DNA from: Promethearchaeota archaeon
Lineage (GTDB): Archaea > Asgardarchaeota > Lokiarchaeia > Sigyniarchaeales > SOKP01
DNA length: 64,000 nt
Assembly: GCA_018238625.1 (NCBI GenBank)
Contig: JABCSY010000001.1
Span: 1-64,000, forward strand
Direction: 5' to 3'
A program made the position numbers and the translations under genes. The notes below the pieces were generated by a model, which ran no database searches, was not told the origin of the DNA, and worked only from the letters and a program-made list of their open reading frames with translations. Shown here piece by piece: positions 59,713-64,000 of this stretch; positions within the stretch are counted from its first letter, which is position 1; the number at the start of each line of letters is the position of its first letter.

Positions 59713-61986
59713 ATGGTTGAGAATATTGATGGGATTGTAAGTAAAGTAAGGATAAAAGACGCATTCAAAGAAGACGCAGGGAGAGGTATTGTAAGAGTAG
59801 ACCCAGAAATAGTTTCAAATTTAAAACTTAAGGTAGGTGATGTAATTAAAATCATCCATCCTGTAGTAAATAAAAAAACTGTTGCTTCTTTGTCAACAGG
59901 AAAAAATGAAGATAAAGGAAAAAAGATTATTCGTATGGATCCCTCCCTAAGACGAAATTTAGGAGCCTCAATTGATGACCTTGTTGAAATAAAAAAAATC
60001 AGTGTAGATATTGCCAATACAATAACCTTTGCTGGGTTAGATAATTCATTAATCCCACGAGATCCTCAAGCTTTAGCTAGAAAACTAGAAAATAGGGCAA
60101 TTACAAAAGGAGATAGCTTAAGTTTCTACGCTATGGCTCGCAGAATTGACCTTGTAATCGTTGATTACACTCCTAATTCTGAAGCGGTTAAAATTCAACT
60201 TGATACAAAAATATTATTTAGTGAAAAATCAACTCAAGAAATTAGCGAAATAAAAAAAAAAGAAATAACATATGAAGGAATTAGTGATTTAGAACAGAGA
60301 TTACAAGAGATTCAGGGAAAAATAACATACGAAGATATAGGTGGTTTAGAGGATTCGATTCAAAAGATTAGAGAAATGATTGAACTACCAATTAGACATC
60401 CTGAACTTTTTGAAAGAATTGGAATTGACCCTCCAAAAGGAGTTCTGCTCCATGGGGCTCCAGGTACAGGTAAAACATTACTAGCAAAAGCAGTAGCTTA
60501 TGAGACTGATGCCTATTTTATAAATATTAGTGGCCCTGAAATAATGAGTAAATTTTTTGGTCAAAGTGAAGAAAATCTTCGAAATAGATTTGAAGAAGCA
60601 AAAAATAACGCCCCCTCTATTATTTTTCTCGATGAATTAGATTCAATTGCTCATAAAAGGGATGAAAATAAAGGTCAAGTAGAATCAAGAGTTGTGGCTC
60701 AACTTTTATCTCTTATGGATGGTTTAGAAGGGAGAGGTGAAGTCATAGTCATTGGTGCAACGAATAAAATAAATAATATTGATATAGCACTAAGAAGACC
60801 AGGTCGTTTTGACAGAGAAATTGAAATTAAAGTACCTGATACTAAAGGCCGCTATGAAGTTTTATTGATCCATACTCGAGGAATGCCTTTAAATGAGGAA
60901 ATTGATCTAAATCTTATTGCTGAAAAAACACATGGTTTTGTCGGTGCAGATATAAAATCTTTATGCAAAGAGGCAGCTATGCTTGCGATTAGGGAGATAC
61001 TACCTAATATTGACTTAGATAAACCTATACCGGAAGAAATTTTAAACAAATTAATAATCAAAATGACACATTTTATTACAGCATTAAATAGTATTGAGCC
61101 ATCTGCATTAAGAGAAGTGTTCGTTACACAGCCAACTGAGACTTGGGAGGATATTGGCGGATTAGAAGATGCAAAGCAGCAATTAAGAGAAATAGTTGAA
61201 TGGCCATTTAAGTACTCGGGGTTCTATAAACATATGAAATCAAGACCCCCTAATGGAATTTTAATATTTGGTCTTCCTGGGACCGGTAAGACATTAATGG
61301 CTAAAGCGCTTGCCCATGAAACCGAAGTAAATTTTATTTCAGTAAAGGGTCCTGAATTTTTATCAAAATGGGTTGGTGAAAGTGCTAAAGCTGTAAGAGA
61401 AGTATTTCGAAAAGCAAGAACGGCTGCTCCTTGTATTATATTTTTTGACGAAATTGATGCTATCGCAGCAAGAAGGTCAACATCCTCAAGTTCAAGGGTT
61501 ATTGAACAAGTTGTAGCGCAATTTTTAACAGAAATGGATGGTTTAGAAGAATTAAAAGATGTTATATTAATAGCGGCTACAAATAGACCCGATATTCTCG
61601 ATCCTGCCATTCTGCGTTCAGGAAGATTCGGAAGGCATATAGAAGTTCCATTACCAAATAAAATATCTCGAATTAAGATATTTAAAATACACCTCGCTAA
61701 TCGTCCAATAGATAATAATATTGATATTGAAAAACTGGCAGAAAGGTTAGAAGGAAATACAGGAGCGGATATAAAAGCAATCTGCGAAGAAGCTACACTT
61801 TTAGCCATTCGCAGAAGTGTCATTAACAATAATATAGATACACAAAATCCTGATTCATATAAAAAGGTTAAAATTTCTCAAGCTGATTTTGAAAAAGCAA
61901 TAGAAAAAGTACAATTAGGCGCTAATAAAGCTAAAAGGGCTTATAAAGAAACTATTAAAGAAACTGTCGAAGATATTTACAGATAA
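59713..61986 (+). CDS. cdc48: Cdc48/VCP-type AAA+ ATPase
   Basis: 757 residues. N-domain (double-psi barrel plus a four-strand part) about 1-180, then D1 with GAPGTGKT and [11 protein letters not shown], and D2 with GLPGTGKT and [14 protein letters not shown]. Arginine fingers are present as RRPGRFDRE and RSGRFGRH. It unfolds or segregates protein complexes, in archaea working with the proteasome. The short linker before D1 ([19 protein letters not shown]) is normal. An AAGGGGA ribosome binding site precedes ATG 59713. It sits oddly inside a C1-metabolism cluster. Confidence 0.95.
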   Translation: MVENIDGIVSKVRIKDAFKEDAGRGIVRVDPEIVSNLKLKVGDVIKIIHPVVNKKTVASLSTGKNEDKGKKIIRMDPSLRRNLGASIDDLVEIKKISVDIANTITFAGLDNSLIPRDPQALARKLENRAITKGDSLSFYAMARRIDLVIVDYTPNSEAVKIQLDTKILFSEKSTQEISEIKKKEITYEGISDLEQRLQEIQGKITYEDIGGLEDSIQKIREMIELPIRHPELFERIGIDPPKGVLLHGAPGTGKTLLAKAVAYETDAYFINISGPEIMSKFFGQSEENLRNRFEEAKNNAPSIIFLDELDSIAHKRDENKGQVESRVVAQLLSLMDGLEGRGEVIVIGATNKINNIDIALRRPGRFDREIEIKVPDTKGRYEVLLIHTRGMPLNEEIDLNLIAEKTHGFVGADIKSLCKEAAMLAIREILPNIDLDKPIPEEILNKLIIKMTHFITALNSIEPSALREVFVTQPTETWEDIGGLEDAKQQLREIVEWPFKYSGFYKHMKSRPPNGILIFGLPGTGKTLMAKALAHETEVNFISVKGPEFLSKWVGESAKAVREVFRKARTAAPCIIFFDEIDAIAARRSTSSSSRVIEQVVAQFLTEMDGLEELKDVILIAATNRPDILDPAILRSGRFGRHIEVPLPNKISRIKIFKIHLANRPIDNNIDIEKLAERLEGNTGADIKAICEEATLLAIRRSVINNNIDTQNPDSYKKVKISQADFEKAIEKVQLGANKAKRAYKETIKETVEDIYR

Positions 61987-62031
61987 AAAAAATTAATTAA
62001 ACTTGTCAAGGATATTTTTTGAAAAATAAAA

Positions 62032-62099
62032 TTATCAATTTATCAAAAATTTTTCTTATCAAATTCTTTAAATTTGTCGCTTAAGAGTATTTAATTAGA
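62032..62099 (+). promoter_or_regulatory. Upstream element shared with 57097-57164 (copy 2)
   Basis: Counterpart of the element before the gene at 57210; 33 of the first 38 bases are identical, and the similarity runs on through GCTTAAG and ATTTAATTAG. It ends 41 bases before ATG 62140, and TTTAAATTT within it fits a TATA box. The identical spacing to both start codons argues for a shared promoter/regulator site. Confidence 0.5.
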
Positions 62100-62139
62100 A
62101 TGTATAAAAAAATTAAATAAAAATTAAAAGGTGTATATA

Positions 62140-62391
62140 ATGGTGATAAGTTTGGTTAATGAAGTAAATAGTTTTGAAGAAAAAATCGTTTTATCTTCTA
62201 AAAGTGAATTTATATCTGAATTTGCTCGAGGTTACTTTGAAGCGGAGATAATTGAAAAAGAAACACAATTAAATGAATATTTAAATGCGTATAATGCTAT
62301 TCGTGAGAAAGACTCATTTAATAAACAATACATAGAAACTTTAATATATTTATTAAAATCTGAAATAAAGGGAATCCAAAAATTGTTTTGA
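62140..62391 (+). CDS. Small helical protein of unknown function (83 residues)
   Basis: ATG 62140 with GGTG six bases ahead; an in-frame GTG at 62131 is part of that site. Almost entirely charged helix: VNEVNSFEEKIVL, SEFISEFARGYFEAEIIEKETQLNEYLNAYNAIREKDSFNKQYIETLIYLLKSEIKGIQ. Looks like a helical hairpin or coiled coil, perhaps an adaptor or small subunit. It shares an upstream element with the 57210 gene and ends inside a strong terminator-like hairpin. It lies between cdc48 and mtd. Family not recognised. Confidence 0.65.
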   Translation: MVISLVNEVNSFEEKIVLSSKSEFISEFARGYFEAEIIEKETQLNEYLNAYNAIREKDSFNKQYIETLIYLLKSEIKGIQKLF

Positions 62392-62412
62392 AAGGATTCC
62401 CTTAATTTTTTT
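62368..62412 (+). terminator. Intrinsic-terminator-like hairpin after the 83-residue protein
   Basis: Perfect 10-base stem AAGGGAATCC (62368-62377) with GGATTCCCTT (62394-62403), 16-base loop, followed by AA and seven T (62406-62412). The left arm lies in the coding sequence and the TGA stop (62389-62391) in the loop. It has the form of a bacterial-style terminator, uncommon in archaea, where U-runs alone usually suffice. Confidence 0.65.
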
Positions 62413-62487
62413 AGTATTATTGTTTATTCTAAGAAATTAAATTAAAAAAATAAGAATTTTTAAAAAAATATATTTTAATAGTAATAA

Positions 62488-63327
62488 TTAAGCTTCTTTT
62501 TCGTGCAGCTTTCTCTTGGTTAAAAGATGTTGCTTAGAATGATGAGGTGTTCTCAATACTGTATCGTTAGATTTTTCTATTTCTCTGGCTTGTGTGCATA
62601 ATTCAGCAGCTGTTTTCATCATTTCGTGAGATGCAGCTAATAAAGGCATATATTCGGCTCTATCTTTTAAAACAAAGCACGCTCTTCCCGTAATCTTAGA
62701 AACTGAAGCTGCTAATTCAAAAGCTGCAATAGCTTTAGCTTGGGCGTAAGGATTTGAAAAGCCTGCTGCCTCTGTAGCGTTAGTGGCTTTAATCTCGATT
62801 TGAGGTAAAGTAGGGGCCTTCCCTTCTAACATATCCATTATAACTTTATTTAATTCGTTAGTTATTATATTAAAAGCACCAGTAATCGCAAGAACTTTTA
62901 ATAGATCTGCATTGAAACAACTCATCTCGACAGTGTCTAGAAATGGACGCCTTGCTCCTATCATAGAGTCACAGCCTACTATTATATATCCCATGTTTTT
63001 TTCTTTAAATTCTTCGATAGCCTTTTTTGCTGGAGCATCAGAGATTATAATCGTAGGAATATTTCCTGCTAATTCTCTTGCTGCTTTCGGTCCTTTTAAC
63101 GCTGCATTTGGGCTGGACATTAAGATTAATTCCGGTTCAAATTCTAATAATTTTTTCATAGTTTCTACGCATTCCTCTGGAGGGTTCATCTTCGCTCCCG
63201 AGGTAACTTCTCGCACAACTATATTCTTAGATTCTGCCCTTTCATCCAGTAAAAAAGCAAGTAATAACGAAGAACCAATTGTTCCATTCTTAAGTATCCC
63301 AATTTTTAAAACTTTTTCTTCACTCAT
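62488..63327 (-). CDS. mtd: F420-dependent methylene-tetrahydromethanopterin dehydrogenase
   Basis: About 279 residues from ATG 63327 (a TTG lies three codons earlier). IGILKNGTIGSSLLLAFLLDERAESKNIVVREVTSGAKMNP, SPNAALKGPKAARELA, IISDAPAKKA, GYIIVGCDSMIGARRPFLDTVEMSCFNADLLKVLAITGAF and KATNATEAAGFSNPYAQAKAIAAFELA are the Mtd signature. It transfers hydride between F420H2 and methenyl-H4MPT. Divergent from ftr across a 170-base promoter region. Confidence 0.96.
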   Translation of the reverse strand: MSEEKVLKIGILKNGTIGSSLLLAFLLDERAESKNIVVREVTSGAKMNPPEECVETMKKLLEFEPELILMSSPNAALKGPKAARELAGNIPTIIISDAPAKKAIEEFKEKNMGYIIVGCDSMIGARRPFLDTVEMSCFNADLLKVLAITGAFNIITNELNKVIMDMLEGKAPTLPQIEIKATNATEAAGFSNPYAQAKAIAAFELAASVSKITGRACFVLKDRAEYMPLLAASHEMMKTAAELCTQAREIEKSNDTVLRTPHHSKQHLLTKRKLHEKEA

Positions 63328-63500
63328 TTTTGACAACTTTAAACTTATTAAAAATCATAAAGATTCTATTATGAATTTCTTAAATTGATAATTAATTAAA
63401 ATTTTTAGCTTTTTTTCTTAAAAATTTTATATATTATTGCGCTCTATTAAAATTTATAATATTAGGATTTAAATTACATAATAGAAATGTTGATTAAAAA

Positions 63501-64000
63501 ATGGAAATAAATGGAGTAGAAATTGAAGATACTTTCTGTGAAGCGTTTGGAGCTGTTTTTACTAGAATTTTAGTAACTACCATAAATGAAAAATGGGCGA
63601 AAATTGTTGCTCAAATCGCAACTGGTTATGGAACATCAACGATCCATTGCGATTCAGAAGCCGGTATAGATGTATTTGTTTCTGCTGAAAAAACACCCGA
63701 TAACCGACCTGGAGTTGTATTGATGTTTTTTAAGACTAAAAAAGATAAAATGGACGGTGTTTTATTGAATAGAATGGGTCAATGTGTATTAACATGCCCA
63801 ACAACTGCTTGTTTTGACGCATTTAATGGTTCTCTTGTTCCAGAGAAAGAATTTGAAATAAAAACAGGATATAAGCTAAAATTTTTCGGTGATAAATTTG
63901 AAGAAAAAATAGAAGGAGTTTATCCTTTTGAAGCCTGGAAAATTCCCGTTATGGACGGTGAATTTATCGTTCAAAGCACATTTAAAGTTGGAAAAGGAAT
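63501..64000 (+). CDS. ftr: Formylmethanofuran:tetrahydromethanopterin formyltransferase (partial)
   Basis: The first 166 codons are present; the gene runs off the right edge (full length is about 297 residues). MEINGVEIEDTFCEAFGAVFTRILVTTINEKWA is the characteristic Ftr start, ATGYGTSTIHCDSEAGID and NRMGQCVLTCPTTACFDAF continue the match. It moves the formyl group from formyl-methanofuran to H4MPT, the step before Mch. Divergent from mtd, with a TATA-like TTTATATATT about 70 bases upstream. Confidence 0.95.
   Translation, partial: MEINGVEIEDTFCEAFGAVFTRILVTTINEKWAKIVAQIATGYGTSTIHCDSEAGIDVFVSAEKTPDNRPGVVLMFFKTKKDKMDGVLLNRMGQCVLTCPTTACFDAFNGSLVPEKEFEIKTGYKLKFFGDKFEEKIEGVYPFEAWKIPVMDGEFIVQSTFKVGKG

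Noticed and set aside
61224-61829. Open frame of 201 codons antisense to cdc48
   Set aside because: Lies entirely within the conserved D2 AAA+ domain on the other strand; low-complexity Ser/Ile-rich translation typical of a shadow frame.
62912-63388. 158-codon plus-strand frame antisense to mtd
   Set aside because: Mtd on the other strand is unmistakable; the frame is a codon-bias shadow.

Overview
The window reads as a chromosomal stretch of an AT-rich Asgard archaeon, most likely Lokiarchaeia-like (inference from gene content, not a phylogeny). The evidence is archaeal informational genes (eL21, eL33/L35Ae, RpoF, KsgA, Pus10, NurA, XPD helicase, GAN/RecJ-like nuclease, aCPSF-like beta-CASP nuclease, Cdc48) together with eukaryotic-signature families: two Rab/Ras-like small GTPases, a Rag/Gtr1-like GTPase, two Roadblock/LC7 proteins, an ESCRT-III (Snf7-type) protein and a presenilin-family protease. 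No rRNA, tRNA, CRISPR, IS element or phage was seen. Genes are dense, intergenic gaps are short and A/T-rich, and starts often carry a GGTG- or GGAGG-type ribosome binding site.

Layout. 1-3.9 kb: the end of a GH127-like gene, a degenerate aldo/keto reductase, a small GTPase, a CPBP membrane protease and NurA. 3.9-8.4 kb (minus): a conserved archaeal translation/transcription block read as pus10, rpl21e, rpoF, DUF655, ksgA, hemK/prmC. 8.5-15.6 kb (minus): a GPH-type sugar transporter, a Roadblock protein with a long acidic tail, a P-loop kinase, a zinc-ribbon CPBP protein lacking its catalytic residues, a GH57 enzyme and archaeal 3-dehydroquinate synthase II. 15.8-19.1 kb: an ESCRT-III protein facing a 701-residue zinc-finger/coiled-coil/PH-like protein, then eL33. 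19.2-27.6 kb: ceramidase-fold protein, secernin-type C69 peptidase, D-aminoacylase, GT5 glycogen synthase, XPD helicase. 27.7-39.2 kb: membrane protein, second small GTPase, FrhB-like protein behind a palindromic operator, Roadblock protein, radical SAM/SPASM enzyme, 3-hydroxyacyl-CoA dehydrogenase, presenilin, archaemetzincin, GT4 glycosyltransferase, flavin-binding protein and two unknown genes.

39-64 kb is dominated by one-carbon and hydrogen metabolism. Mch, F420-dependent Mtd, an MtdB-like NAD(P)-type dehydrogenase and Ftr form the tetrahydromethanopterin branch of a Wood-Ljungdahl pathway. A complete four-protein glycine cleavage operon (gcvT-gcvH-gcvPA-gcvPB) feeds or drains C1 units. 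An operon encodes an electron-bifurcating hydrogenase/heterodisulfide reductase module as HdrA, MvhG, MvhA. Two methylthioadenosine phosphorylase paralogues and adenine phosphoribosyltransferase form a purine/methionine salvage set. Cdc48 sits between mtdB and mtd.

The most unusual items are: (1) the HdrA protein, a fusion of an N-terminal ArsR-like winged helix, a full HdrA and a C-terminal MvhD; (2) a near-identical upstream element before two transcription units of the C1 cluster, one of them headed by two paralogous proteins of unknown function; (3) a Rag-like GTPase whose P-loop lies upstream of the first ATG, so that translation appears to begin at an AUA codon behind a good ribosome binding site; (4) the ESCRT-III/zinc-finger/PH-like neighbourhood; (5) a methylthioadenosine phosphorylase with an inserted zinc ribbon. 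All functional calls come from reading the translated sequence; no database search was run.
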